Part shown: piece by piece, positions 23,176-35,926 of the stretch
Position numbering within the stretch: position 1 is the first letter of the stretch
How the letters are laid out: the number at the start of each line of letters is the position of its first letter
NCBI GenBank assembly: GCA_027487675.1
Contig: JAIYDD010000097.1
Coordinates: 1 to 42,543, forward strand
DNA: 42,543 bases
Source: Acetobacteraceae bacterium
GTDB lineage: Bacteria > Pseudomonadota > Alphaproteobacteria > Acetobacterales > Acetobacteraceae
Direction: 5' to 3'
Program-made: the position numbers and the translations under genes
The notes under the pieces: model-generated
Seen by the model: only the letters and a program-made list of their open reading frames with translations
The model's database searches: none
Told to the model about the DNA's origin: nothing

Positions 23176-23709
23176 TCAGCCCGGCGCCAGGCTTTCGAAG
23201 ACCAGCATCGGCGTAGCCTGGTGCCGGTAGGCGCCGCATTCGCGCATGCCGATATCCGCCAGCACCCCGCGGGAGGCGTGGTTGTCCTCCCGCGCCACCG
23301 CGATGATCCGCGCCAGGCCACGCCGATGCCCGAAGGCCAGCGCGGCCGCGGCGGCTTCCCGCGCGAAGCCATGGCCGCGGCATTCGGGCCAGAGCGCGAA
23401 GCGCAGCGCCACGCCGCGCCCGTCGGGGCGCTCCATCAGCCCGGTGATGCCGAGGAACTCCCCGGTGCCGCGGCGGAACACGCTCCAGGTGCCGTAGCCG
23501 CGCACCAGCCAGAACTCGATGTCGTCCTCCAGCTCCTCCCGCGTGCGGCCCGGCGTGCGCACGCCGTGCAGCATGATGCCGAAGACGCGCTCATCGGCCT
23601 TGAGGCGGAGCAGGTCCGGCAGGTGTTCCCACCCGACCGGCCGCATGGAGAGCCGGGCGGTGGTGATGCCGTTCCCCTCCGCGAGCCGTGCCTCCGCCAG
23701 GTCACTCAT
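23176..23709 (-). CDS. GNAT family N-acetyltransferase (RimJ/RimL-like)
   Basis: 177 residues. GNAT order: TTARLSMRPVGWEHLPDLL (beta1-alpha1, typical of the RimJ/RimL branch), WSVFRRGTGEFLGITGLM (beta2-beta4), ALWPECRGHGFAREAAAAAL with the acetyl-CoA pyrophosphate loop in the R-G-H-G-F-A form, and AVAREDNHASRGVLADIGM (beta5-alpha4 with the usual N-x-AS R). The substrate is not predictable; the branch acetylates ribosomal protein N-termini, amino acids or antibiotics. Stands 54 bp upstream of the ettA stop on the same strand, so ettA and this gene are not in the usual operon order (this gene is transcribed after none and before ettA does not apply); it lies downstream of ettA in transcription and may be read through from it. 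Confidence 0.9.
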   Translation of the reverse strand: MSDLAEARLAEGNGITTARLSMRPVGWEHLPDLLRLKADERVFGIMLHGVRTPGRTREELEDDIEFWLVRGYGTWSVFRRGTGEFLGITGLMERPDGRGVALRFALWPECRGHGFAREAAAAALAFGHRRGLARIIAVAREDNHASRGVLADIGMRECGAYRHQATPMLVFESLAPG

Positions 23710-23763
23710 CGGTGGCGCCCTGCATCGGCGTGCCTGCGGCGACGAGGCGGCGGGCCGCGCCGC

Positions 23764-25443
<1,680 letters not shown>

Positions 25444-25602
25444 CGGCGTCGTATTCCGGAAGTGCGGGTAGGGCATGGCTTGTATCCCGCCGCCCGGGGG
25501 GCTGCCAACCGCGGGGCTGCGGCGCCCGGCGCCCGTCATGCCCGGCGCATCAACCGCTGCGCGTCGCCCAGCCCCGGCGGGCGCGCAGATGGCGCCGCCT
25601 TC

Positions 25603-26499
25603 TCAGCCGAGCCAGATCGCGTCGAGGATCGCGGCCGCATCCGCCACCTCCTCGAGCCCCGTGGCGCCGACCAGGCCGATGGTCACGCTCTGCCCGGCGC
25701 GGAGCGCGCCGTTCCAGCCCTCATCCTCCAGGCGCAGCCAGCCTTCGGCGCCGTCCGGGTGCAGCGTGGCGCCGGCGACGTGCCGGATCTCCCAGTCGCT
25801 GCGCAGCGCCACCGACCACTCCGTGATGTCGCGCGTCGCGGTCAGCGTCACCGCGGCGCGGAAGCCGCCCCAGAAGGCGGCGGTCAGCGCGATGGCCGCC
25901 TCCAGCCCGTCATCCGGCGCGGTGGCCGGCGCGTCCTGCGCCGGCGGCGTCTCTGCGGGCGCGGGCATGGCATGGCCGAGCGAGGCCAGCAGCTCCTCGC
26001 CGCCGCCGAGCAGCAGGCGCAGCCAGCCGGGCAGGTCGGCCGCCGGCGCCTCGCGCGCCGCCTCCAGCGGCAACAGCGCGGCGATCGCCTCGGCGCGGCA
26101 ATCGGCCTCCGCGCCGGACACCGATGCGGGCGCCCCGGCCGGCGCCGGCGCGTCCGCCGGGCCCGGCAGGTCGCGGCAGGCGGGCCCGGGCGTCGGCATC
26201 GCCGGCGCCTCGGGCCCAGGGTCAGGCAGCGTGCCGGCCGGCGTGCCGGCGAGCGGTCCCGGCAGCGCCTCGGCGCGCGGCGGCTGATGCGGGGCCTCGC
26301 CCGTCGCCACCTCGCCCGGGGCGGGTGCCGCCCAGCTCCAGCCGGCCGGCAGCGCCAGCGGCGGCGGCAGCACCGGCATGGCCGCCAGCACGCCCAGGCG
26401 CATGAAGTCGGCCAGCGCGATCGCCTCGATCGGCGTCAGCGCCGAGCCGGTCGCAGGCGGGTCGGCGGCATCCAGGGCCGGCAGGCGCGACGCGGGCAT
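25603..26499 (-). CDS. Proline-rich protein with C-terminal CBM2-like module
   Basis: 298 residues from the ATG at 26499, which has GAGAGG seven bases upstream. Residues 1-100 contain a hydrophobic Ala/Leu/Pro region without a clear Sec signal; 100-200 are a Pro/Ala/Gly linker. Residues 201-281 match the family 2 carbohydrate-binding pattern as I know it: FWGGFRAAVTLTATRDITEW, a second Trp in SDWEI, then GWNGALRAGQSVTIGLVG, with three aromatic positions and the terminal 'WNG-L--G-SVTIG--G'. CBM2 domains bind cellulose or xylan and normally follow a secreted catalytic domain, which is absent. Possibly a surface or matrix protein exported by another route. Monocistronic; transcription from an AT-rich stretch near 26635-26665 is likely. 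Confidence 0.75.
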   Translation of the reverse strand: MPASRLPALDAADPPATGSALTPIEAIALADFMRLGVLAAMPVLPPPLALPAGWSWAAPAPGEVATGEAPHQPPRAEALPGPLAGTPAGTLPDPGPEAPAMPTPGPACRDLPGPADAPAPAGAPASVSGAEADCRAEAIAALLPLEAAREAPAADLPGWLRLLLGGGEELLASLGHAMPAPAETPPAQDAPATAPDDGLEAAIALTAAFWGGFRAAVTLTATRDITEWSVALRSDWEIRHVAGATLHPDGAEGWLRLEDEGWNGALRAGQSVTIGLVGATGLEEVADAAAILDAIWLG

Positions 26500-26859
26500 C
26501 ACATGGCCTCTCGGGCAGGAAGGCCGGCGCTGCCGGCGTGCCACGCATCCTGCGGGGAGGCGGGTCGGGGTGGCTCGCGCCACGTTCACCGCCCGGCAAC
26601 ACATGCCAGGACAGCCCACGGGCAGCAAGGGACTGTTAAGTTTTTTGGGACAAATCCAACAAACCGCCCAGGGCCTGCGGCTGCCCCCGCCGTTGGTGCG
26701 TCACACCCCCGGCGTGTTTCCGGCACAGGCCGCAGCCGTGCCTCCGGCACAGGCCGCAAGCGTGCCTCCGGCACGCCGCGCCAGGCGGCCGCAGGCCGCG
26801 CCCGGCGCTCAAGGGCGCAGGACCGCATGCCGACCGCTCGCAGGAAGCGGCCCCCGGCA
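26500..26859. other. 360-bp intergenic region with 24-bp repeat and AT-rich patch
   Basis: No gene is evident between the CBM2-like gene start and the HNH gene stop. On the minus strand two full 24-bp units and a degenerate third (about 26718-26785) each contain GTGCC-GGA-GGCAC, a 5-bp stem with GGA loop. About 26632-26668 is strikingly AT-rich for this genome (CTGTTAAGTTTTTTGGGAC) and probably holds the promoter of the downstream minus-strand gene, though I could not fix a -35/-10 pair with confidence. Confidence 0.6.
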
Positions 26860-27186
26860 TCAGGCCATCCGTCCGCGCCTCGGCCCGCGCTTCGTGCCCG
26901 CCCGCCGCGTGGGCGCATGGAAGTCGGGCGGCCGGCCGGCCACCCAGGCGATGAAGCGCGCGACGTCCGGCTCGGCGCGCAGGCTGTCGATGTCGGCCAG
27001 CCGCCGTGCGAGTTCGGCCTCGCTGAAGCGCGCATGGATCGCGTTGTGGCAGATGCGGTGCAGCAGCACCGTCGGCGCCCGCGCCCCGCCCTTCGATCGC
27101 GGCACCAAATGGTGGCGCGTCGGTCGCGCCGCGCCCGGCATCGGCCGGCCGCACAGCGCGCAGGGCGGCGGCGCTTCCTCCGCCAC
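26860..27186 (-). CDS. HNH endonuclease
   Basis: 108 residues from a GTG at 27186, five bases after the stop of the nitronate monooxygenase gene. Zinc-finger HNH layout: CALCGRPM (CxxC, about residues 10-13), RHHLVPRSKGG with the catalytic histidine pair (about 26-27), LLHRICHNAIHARFSEAEL with the last H/N ligands, and a short helical tail FIAWVAGRPPDFHAPTRR that is common in small orphan HNH proteins of proteobacteria. The cysteine pairs support a structural zinc. Function in the cell unknown; it is not next to a toxin, phage or restriction gene but at the end of a long co-oriented housekeeping run, so it may be a domesticated nuclease. Confidence 0.85.
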   Translation of the reverse strand: MAEEAPPPCALCGRPMPGAARPTRHHLVPRSKGGARAPTVLLHRICHNAIHARFSEAELARRLADIDSLRAEPDVARFIAWVAGRPPDFHAPTRRAGTKRGPRRGRMA

Positions 27187-27191
27187 CCGGG

Positions 27192-28265
27192 TCAGCGCCC
27201 GAGCAGCGCCTGCGCCCCGGACCACAGCCCGTGCAGCACCTCGCCCGCCGGCGCGGCGCGGGACAGTGCCGCGGATTGCCCGCCCCAGGCCTGCATCCGG
27301 TCCACATCGCCGGCGCTGGCCGCTGCCTCCCGCATCGCCGCGGTCAGCCCGCGTTGCACCGGATAGGGCGCCGGCGCCGGCGCACCGGGCGCGGCGGCGC
27401 CGCGGACAAAGGCGGTGGCGATGCTGCGCCCCAGCCGGCCGCTGAAGGCGGGCGTCAGCATCGTCGCCTCCGGCCGGGCTGTGCCGAGCGCCGCGGCCCA
27501 GGCCGGCGGAATGGCGGCTTCCGGGCAGCGCAGGAAGCCGGTGCCCAGCTGCACCGCCGAGGCGCCGAGCGCCAGCGCCGCCGCAACGCCCCGCGCATCG
27601 CCGATGCCGCCGGCGGCCACCACGGGGATGCGCACGGCATCCGCCACCGCCGGCACCAGCGCCATCAGCCCGACCAGCGCGCGCTCCGCCTCCTCCGCCC
27701 GGAAGGCGCCGCGATGGCCGCCGGCCTCCATGCCCTGGGCGACGATGGCGTCCGCGCCGGCGGCCTCGGCCGCCTCCGCCTCGGCCACCGTGGTCGCGGT
27801 GGCGAACCAGGCGATGCCGCGCGCCTTCAGCTGTTCCACGAACCCGGAAGGGAAGACGCCCATGATGGAGGAGGCGGCATTCGGCGCGGCCTCCAGCAGC
27901 GCCTCGCATTGCGCCGCGAAATCCTGCAGCGGCTGGTCGGCCGCGCCTCGCGGCACGGGCGGGCCCCAGCCTTCCAGGAAGGCCGTCATGACGGCTTCCC
28001 GCGCCGCGTCGCGCGGCGGCGGCGGGTCGGGGATCCAGAGGTTGACCTGGAAGCCGCCGTTGCTGGCCGCGCGGAAGCGCGCCGCCCAGTCCAGGATCTG
28101 CGGCGGCGAGAGCGTCAGCGCCCCGCAGGCGCCGAGCCCGCCGGCATTGGCGACCGCCGCCGACAGCGCCGGCGGGCAGGCGCCGGCCATCGGCGAGAGC
28201 AGGATGGGCGCGCGCAACCCGAAGCGGGCGCAGAAGGCCGCGGCGCGGTCCAGGGGAGATTGCAT
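27192..28265 (-). CDS. Nitronate monooxygenase (2-nitropropane dioxygenase family)
   Basis: 357-residue FMN-dependent TIM-barrel oxygenase. ATG at 28265 ([21 protein letters not shown]) is preferred over a TTG 13 codons upstream. Motifs: [27 protein letters not shown] (first 20 residues of it bind FMN), FQVNLWIP, a shared loop [17 protein letters not shown] (about residue 185), [20 protein letters not shown] (about 225, phosphate site) and [12 protein letters not shown]. Oxidises alkyl nitronates such as propionate 3-nitronate; many homologues have undefined roles. Follows ilvA on the same strand with a 49-bp gap. Family call firm, physiological substrate unknown. Confidence 0.92.
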   Translation of the reverse strand: MQSPLDRAAAFCARFGLRAPILLSPMAGACPPALSAAVANAGGLGACGALTLSPPQILDWAARFRAASNGGFQVNLWIPDPPPPRDAAREAVMTAFLEGWGPPVPRGAADQPLQDFAAQCEALLEAAPNAASSIMGVFPSGFVEQLKARGIAWFATATTVAEAEAAEAAGADAIVAQGMEAGGHRGAFRAEEAERALVGLMALVPAVADAVRIPVVAAGGIGDARGVAAALALGASAVQLGTGFLRCPEAAIPPAWAAALGTARPEATMLTPAFSGRLGRSIATAFVRGAAAPGAPAPAPYPVQRGLTAAMREAAASAGDVDRMQAWGGQSAALSRAAPAGEVLHGLWSGAQALLGR

Positions 28266-28314
28266 GGCCGCCCGAGGGTGCGCCGCGCCGGGCGGATCGG
28301 GCAAGCCCGCCGCG

Positions 28315-29565
28315 TCAGCTGCGCCGCACCACGTACTGGCCGGCCTGCAGCGCGGCGAGGATGGCGTTGCCCTGCGCGCCGTCGCGCACCTCCACCATCA
28401 GGTGCAGCTCCGTGCTCTGCACGGTCGGCGCGCCGAACAGCTGCTGGTGCTGCACCTCGATCACGTTGCCGCCCAGCGCCGAGATGCGCGCGGCGATGTC
28501 GGCCAGCATGCCGGGCCGGTCCGGAATGTCGAAGGTCAGGCGCAGGATGCGGCCGTCGCGCAGCAGCTGGCGCAGCAGCACGTTGGACAGCGCGCGGGCA
28601 TCGATGTTGCCGCCGCAGACATGGATGCCGACCTGCCGGCCCGCGAAGCGCGCGGGATGCGCCAGCAGCGCGGCAAGGCCCGCCGCCCCGGCGCCTTCCG
28701 CGACCAGCTTGCCGCCTTCCGCCAGCAGCGCGATGGCTTCCTCCACCGCGCGTTCGGGCACCACCAGCACCTCGATCCCATGGCGACGCAGTTCCGCGAG
28801 GGGAAGCTCGCCGACGTCGCGCACCGCGATGCCTTCGGCCACCGTCGGTCCGCCCACCGAGACGGGCTGGCCCGCCAGGCGCTGCGCCATGGCGGGGTAG
28901 CCCTCGACCTCCACGCCATAGACCCGGATGCCGGGGCGCAGCTCCAGCGCCGCGGCGGCCGAGCCCGCCAGCAGCCCGCCGCCGCCGACGGGGACGGAAA
29001 GCGTGTCGATCTCCGCCACGTCCTCCAGCATCTCGAGCGCGGCGGTGCCCTGGCCGGCGATCACGCCGGGATCGTCATAGGGGTGGATGAAGGTCAGCCC
29101 CTCGCGCAGCGCCAAATCGTGGGCGTGGGCGGCGGCCTCGGCCAGCATCTCGCCATGCAGCACCACGCGCGCGCCCCAGGCCTCGGTGCGCGTCACCTTG
29201 GTGGCCGGCGTGAATCTCGGCATGACGATGGTGGCGGCGATGCCGGCGAGCGAGGCGTGCCGCGCCACCGCCTGCGCATGGTTGCCGGCCGACATGGCGA
29301 TGACGCCGGCCGCGCGTTCCCGCGGCGAGAGCAGCGCGATGCGGTTCGCGGCGCCGCGTTCCTTGAAGGCGCCGGTGGCCTGGAGGTTGTCGAGCTTCAG
29401 GAAGACGGTCGCACCCGTGGCGCGCGACAGCGCATCCGACCGGATGGTCGGCGTGCGGATCACCGCGCCCTGGATGCGCGCGGCGGCGGCGCGCACATCG
29501 GCCAGAGTGACGGCGGGCGCCGCCGGCGGCGCGACGGCGGGATGGACGGCGCGCAGCGGCGACAT
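28315..29565 (-). CDS. ilvA: Threonine ammonia-lyase, ACT-containing medium form
   Basis: 416-residue PLP enzyme deaminating threonine to 2-oxobutanoate, the first committed step to isoleucine. PLP lysine K68 in [23 protein letters not shown] (substrate loop), the glycine-rich phosphate site [11 protein letters not shown] (about residue 192) and the CGGNID motif near residue 335. Residues about 340-416 form one ACT-like domain ([41 protein letters not shown]), which suggests allosteric control, usually by isoleucine or valine in the medium form. Co-oriented after greA with a 21-bp gap. Serine could also be a substrate. Confidence 0.93.
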   Translation of the reverse strand: MSPLRAVHPAVAPPAAPAVTLADVRAAAARIQGAVIRTPTIRSDALSRATGATVFLKLDNLQATGAFKERGAANRIALLSPRERAAGVIAMSAGNHAQAVARHASLAGIAATIVMPRFTPATKVTRTEAWGARVVLHGEMLAEAAAHAHDLALREGLTFIHPYDDPGVIAGQGTAALEMLEDVAEIDTLSVPVGGGGLLAGSAAAALELRPGIRVYGVEVEGYPAMAQRLAGQPVSVGGPTVAEGIAVRDVGELPLAELRRHGIEVLVVPERAVEEAIALLAEGGKLVAEGAGAAGLAALLAHPARFAGRQVGIHVCGGNIDARALSNVLLRQLLRDGRILRLTFDIPDRPGMLADIAARISALGGNVIEVQHQQLFGAPTVQSTELHLMVEVRDGAQGNAILAALQAGQYVVRRS

Positions 29566-29586
29566 GTCAGGGCGTTCCGGCGTGGG

Positions 29587-30060
29587 TCAGGCGAAGCGGA
29601 CGGCGGCGATCTCGTAGGTGCGGGCGCCGCCGGGGGCGGGCACCTCCACGCTGTCGCCGACCTTCTTGCCGATCAGCGCCTTCGCCAGCGGCGAGGAGAG
29701 CGAGATGGAGCCTGCCTTCATGTCCGCCTCGTACTGGCCGACGATGCGGTAGGTCTTCTCCTCCTCCGTCTCCTCGTCCACCACGGTGACATGCGCGCCG
29801 AAGCGCACCTGGCTGCCGGACATCTTGGAATTGTCGATGACCTCGGCGGCCGGGATGATGCCTTCCAGCTCCGCGATGCGGCCCTCGATGAAGGACTGGC
29901 GTTCGCGCGCCGCGTGGTATTCGGCGTTCTCCGACAGGTCGCCATGCGCGCGGGCCTCGGCGATGGCACGGATGACGGCGGGGCGTTCCTCGGACTTCAG
30001 CAGCCGAAGCTCATCCTGCAGCCGGGCGAGACCCTCCGCGGTCATGGGGATCTTCTGCAC
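29587..30060 (-). CDS. greA: Transcription elongation factor GreA
   Basis: 157 residues from a GTG at 30060 ([18 protein letters not shown]), which has GAAGGAAGG six bases upstream; E. coli GreA has 158. It rescues backtracked RNA polymerase by stimulating transcript cleavage. N-terminal coiled coil (residues 8-75) with the acidic tip in [18 protein letters not shown], then the FKBP-like C-terminal domain with [44 protein letters not shown] and PGGARTYEI. Placement directly after carB is a conserved alphaproteobacterial arrangement. A hairpin in the 179-bp carB-greA gap and its own ribosome site suggest partly independent expression. Confidence 0.97.
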   Translation of the reverse strand: MQKIPMTAEGLARLQDELRLLKSEERPAVIRAIAEARAHGDLSENAEYHAARERQSFIEGRIAELEGIIPAAEVIDNSKMSGSQVRFGAHVTVVDEETEEEKTYRIVGQYEADMKAGSISLSSPLAKALIGKKVGDSVEVPAPGGARTYEIAAVRFA

Positions 30061-30174
30061 GATGGTCCTTCCTTCGCACGGTCCGCCTGGCTGCCGGTGC
30101 GGTCCCGACCGGGGCGGGCGCTTGGCATGGGGCGGGGAGACAAGTGTCGGGGAAACCAGGCTTGGGCACAACGA

Positions 30175-30195
30175 CGCCCGGGACTGGCCCGGGCG
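30175..30195. terminator. Hairpin between carB and greA
   Basis: CGCCCGGG and CCCGGGCG (8-bp stem) flank ACTGG. It lies 45 bp after the carB stop, without a T-run. It may terminate or attenuate the carB message ahead of greA. Confidence 0.4.
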
Positions 30196-30239
30196 CAACG
30201 GAGCAAGGGCGGGGCAGGCAAAAACCCACCGCCGCCCGG

Positions 30240-33479
<3,240 letters not shown>

Positions 33480-33484
33480 GTCGG

Positions 33485-33751
33485 TCAGCGGTCCGCCGTG
33501 TTGGATTGGCGCCGCGCCGCGAACAGCAGCAGCGGCAGGATCATCAGATGGGGAATGCCCCAGAAGGCCAGCGCCATCAGCGCCTGTTCCCCCATCAGCA
33601 GCGTCGTCGCGCCATGCACGGCCGATGACAGCGCAAAGGCCGCCAGCGCCGCGCGGAAGGGCGGCAGCACCTTCTTCAGGCTGCCCGCCAGCACGAACAG
33701 CACCAGCCCCGAATAGGCCAGCGCGAAGAGGCCGAGCGCGCCTTCCATCAT
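33485..33751 (-). CDS. Small three-helix membrane protein
   Basis: 88 residues. ATG at 33751 overlaps the LysE stop by four bases (ATGA), and carB begins 5 bp after this gene's stop, so it is held tightly in the operon. Three hydrophobic helices: [20 protein letters not shown] (about 5-23), [20 protein letters not shown] (about 32-51) and [20 protein letters not shown] (about 58-77), ending in a basic tail [11 protein letters not shown] do not recognise the family. Coupling to the exporter upstream suggests an accessory membrane subunit or merely a shared message. Confidence 0.75.
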   Translation of the reverse strand: MMEGALGLFALAYSGLVLFVLAGSLKKVLPPFRAALAAFALSSAVHGATTLLMGEQALMALAFWGIPHLMILPLLLFAARRQSNTADR

Positions 33752-34383
33752 GCCGCGCGGCCCTCCGTCGCCAGCTTCACCGCCAGCAGCGCCAGCGCCG
33801 CGCCCAGCACCCAGCGCTGCACCGCCATCCACATGGGCTTGGTGGACAGGAACCGCGCGGTGCCCGCGGCACCCCAGACCAGCACCGCATCCCAGGCCGT
33901 GCAGACCGCGATCTGCACGAAGCCGAGGAAGACCGCCTGCGCCAGCACGCTGCCGCGATCCGCATCCAGGAAGGGCGGCAGCACCGCCATGTAGAACAGC
34001 GCGACCTTCGGGTTCAGCGCGGCGGTGGCGAAGCCCACCGCGAACAGCCGCCCGCGCGGCTCCCGCGGGAGCGGCCGCGGGCTGAACAGCGGCTGCCCGC
34101 CCGGCCGCACGCATTGCCAGGCGAGGAACAGCAGATAGGCCGCGCCGCCCAGCCGCAGCACGTCCCACGCATAGGGAATGGCCAGCAGCGCCGCCGTTAT
34201 GCCCGCCGCGGCGGCCAGCATGATCGCCAGCGACCCGGCCTGGCAGCCGATCAGCGAGACCATGCCCGCCCCCGTCCCCTGCGCCAGCGCGCGGGAGACG
34301 AGGTAGAGCATGTTCGGCCCCGGCGTGACCGCCAGCCCGAGCGACAGCGCGGCGAAGACCAGGATCGTCTCGGCGGAGGGCAT
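33748..34383 (-). CDS. LysE/RhtB family amino-acid exporter
   Basis: 211 residues from the ATG at 34383, one base after the SDR stop; an ATG nine codons upstream would lie inside the SDR coding sequence. Six-helix exporter fold with [20 protein letters not shown] (the PGP motif, about residues 13-32), [55 protein letters not shown] (NPK motif) and two C-terminal helices. The family exports basic or neutral amino acids and their derivatives. Its place inside the carA-carB interval, where carbamoyl phosphate supplies arginine synthesis, makes arginine, citrulline or a relative an attractive substrate, but that is inference. Confidence 0.92.
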   Translation of the reverse strand: MPSAETILVFAALSLGLAVTPGPNMLYLVSRALAQGTGAGMVSLIGCQAGSLAIMLAAAAGITAALLAIPYAWDVLRLGGAAYLLFLAWQCVRPGGQPLFSPRPLPREPRGRLFAVGFATAALNPKVALFYMAVLPPFLDADRGSVLAQAVFLGFVQIAVCTAWDAVLVWGAAGTARFLSTKPMWMAVQRWVLGAALALLAVKLATEGRAA

Positions 34384-34384
34384 G

Positions 34385-35143
34385 TCAGATCGCGACGGCG
34401 TATCCGCCATCCACCGGGATGGCCGTGCCGGTCACGAAGGCCGCGGCGTCGGAGGCGAGGAAGGCCGCGATCCCCTCGAAATCGGCGGGGTCGCCCCAGC
34501 GGCCGGCCGGCGTGCGCGCCAGCACGCGCTCGTTCAGGCCGGGCACCTGCGCGCGCGCGCCGACGGTCAGCGGCGTGTCGATCCAGCCCGGCAGGATGCA
34601 GTTCACCGTGATGCCGTCCGGCGCCCAGGCCACCGCGAGGGATCGCGTCAGCTGCATCACGCCCCCCTTGGAAGCGCCATAGGCCGCCGCGAAGGGCGCG
34701 CCGAACAGCGACAGCATCGACCCGTTGGTGATGACGCGCCCGCGCCCCGAGGCCTTCAGGTGCGGATAGGCCGCGCGCGCCGCGGTGAAGCTGCTGGTCA
34801 GGTTGGTGTCCAGCACATGCCGCCATTCATCGAGGCTCAGCGCCTGCGGCGGCTTGCGCACGCTGGTCCCGGCATTGGCCACCAGGATGTCGAGCCGGCC
34901 GAGGCGCGCCACGGTGGCGTCGACCATCGCTGCCACGGCGTCGGCGTCGGTGACGTCGGCCTCCACGCTGTCGGCCGTGGCGCCCAGCGCGCGCAGCGCC
35001 TCCGCCGCGGCGGCGTTCTTCGCGGCGTCGCGCCCCGCGACCATCACCGCCGCGCCGGCCTTCGCCAGGCCGCGCGCCATGCCGAGGCCGATGCCGGAAT
35101 TGCCGCCGGTGACGAGCGCCACCCGCCCGGTCAGGTCGAACAT
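34385..35143 (-). CDS. SDR family oxidoreductase (classical)
   Basis: 252 residues from the ATG at 35143, preceded by AGGAAGG. Motifs: TGGNSGIGLGMARGL (Rossmann glycines, about 12-26), ILVANAGTS (about 87-95), then NGSMLS (Ser) and YGASKGGVMQLT (catalytic Tyr/Lys, about 155-166), LPGWIDTPLT and the C-terminal VDGGYAVAI. Probably oxidises or reduces a sugar, sterol-like or hydroxyacid substrate; nothing in the sequence fixes it. It has no evident tie to carbamoyl-phosphate metabolism, which makes its position between carA and carB unusual. Unrelated in sequence detail to the SDR at the start of the window. Confidence 0.93.
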   Translation of the reverse strand: MFDLTGRVALVTGGNSGIGLGMARGLAKAGAAVMVAGRDAAKNAAAAEALRALGATADSVEADVTDADAVAAMVDATVARLGRLDILVANAGTSVRKPPQALSLDEWRHVLDTNLTSSFTAARAAYPHLKASGRGRVITNGSMLSLFGAPFAAAYGASKGGVMQLTRSLAVAWAPDGITVNCILPGWIDTPLTVGARAQVPGLNERVLARTPAGRWGDPADFEGIAAFLASDAAAFVTGTAIPVDGGYAVAI

Positions 35144-35192
35144 GCTGCCCTTCCTCTCCCTCGCGGGCGCCGCGCCGCCGCGGCCCGCCATG

Positions 35193-35792
35193 TCACCGCG
35201 GCAGGCGCGGCATGCGCCGGCCGAGCTCGGTCAGCCTGAAATGCGTCTCCGCCCGGGTCCGCTCCAGCAGGCCAAGCCGCAGCAGGGAATCCTGGAACCG
35301 CCGCAGCGCCTCGGCCCGCAGCTTGCGCCCGAGGCCGAAATTGCCGAGATGCACGGTCCGGTCGGGTCGCCAGGACAGGTAGTCGTGCAGCTCCGCCCAG
35401 AGGTCGCGCTCGGCCTGGCCGATGCCCGCGCCGGCCAGCAGCCCCGGCAGTTCCGCGGCGAGGGCCTGCGCCTCCGCCTCGGCGGCCTTGACGTGGGCCA
35501 GGAAGCCGGCCTCGGTGATCACGTAGCCGGCCTCGGCGGCGGGCGGCGGCGCGGCGGAGGCGGCCCGCCCGGCCCCGGCCTGCACCAGTTGCACCACGCC
35601 GGCGGCGGCGCCCGCCGGGCGCACCAGGCCCGCGGCGGCCAGGCGCTCCAGCACCTCCAGGATCACCGGCACGGGCAGCGCACGGTTGCAGCCCTCGAAG
35701 ATCGCAGGCAGGGCGACGCAGCGCGCCCCGCTGTCCAGCAGCGCGCGGGTCATGCCCGCCAGCACCGCCCGTTCATGCCTGTCCGTCGCCAT
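35193..35792 (-). CDS. Hypothetical protein with two winged-helix-like segments
   Basis: 199 residues from the ATG at 35792. I do not recognise the family. Two stretches have the rhythm of winged helices: VILEVLERLAAAGLVRP, then after an Ala/Pro-rich insert YVITEAGFLAHV (residues about 43-105); and RRFQDSLLRLGLLERTRAET with FRLTELGRRMPRLP (about 165-199). The region between is helical (about 105-150) with YLSWRPDRTVHLGNFGLGRK. Such an arrangement suggests a DNA-binding or replication-linked protein, but no known domain is certain. It follows carA by 134 bp and precedes the SDR by 49 bp on the same strand. A perfect DnaA-box sequence lies just upstream. Confidence 0.7.
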   Translation of the reverse strand: MATDRHERAVLAGMTRALLDSGARCVALPAIFEGCNRALPVPVILEVLERLAAAGLVRPAGAAAGVVQLVQAGAGRAASAAPPPAAEAGYVITEAGFLAHVKAAEAEAQALAAELPGLLAGAGIGQAERDLWAELHDYLSWRPDRTVHLGNFGLGRKLRAEALRRFQDSLLRLGLLERTRAETHFRLTELGRRMPRLPR

Positions 35793-35822
35793 CCCGCACC
35801 TCGGCAGCCTTCCGGGCGACTG

Positions 35823-35831
35823 TGTGGATAA
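35823..35831 (-). promoter_or_regulatory. Single DnaA-box consensus
   Basis: TTATCCACA on the minus strand matches the strict DnaA consensus in a genome where such AT content is rare. It is 31 bp before the ATG of the winged-helix-like protein gene, between it and carA. A lone box could be regulatory (as at several DnaA-controlled promoters) or chance. Confidence 0.35.
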
Positions 35832-35926
35832 CGCTCCGGCGGAGGGAAGGGGCCGCATCGCGCGTCCCAGGAAGATAAAGGATTCGCAACCTGCGGGCGC
35901 GAACTCCGCCGCCTGGGCCATGGCCG

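Noticed and set aside
26586-27035. A small repetitive protein encoded across the 24-bp repeat on the minus strand
   Set aside because: It overlaps most of the HNH gene in another frame, has no ribosome site and its only feature is the repeat.
30061-30239. Pyrimidine-responsive attenuator before greA
   Set aside because: Only one hairpin without T-run or leader peptide is visible; nothing resembles PyrR or UMP-sensing attenuators.
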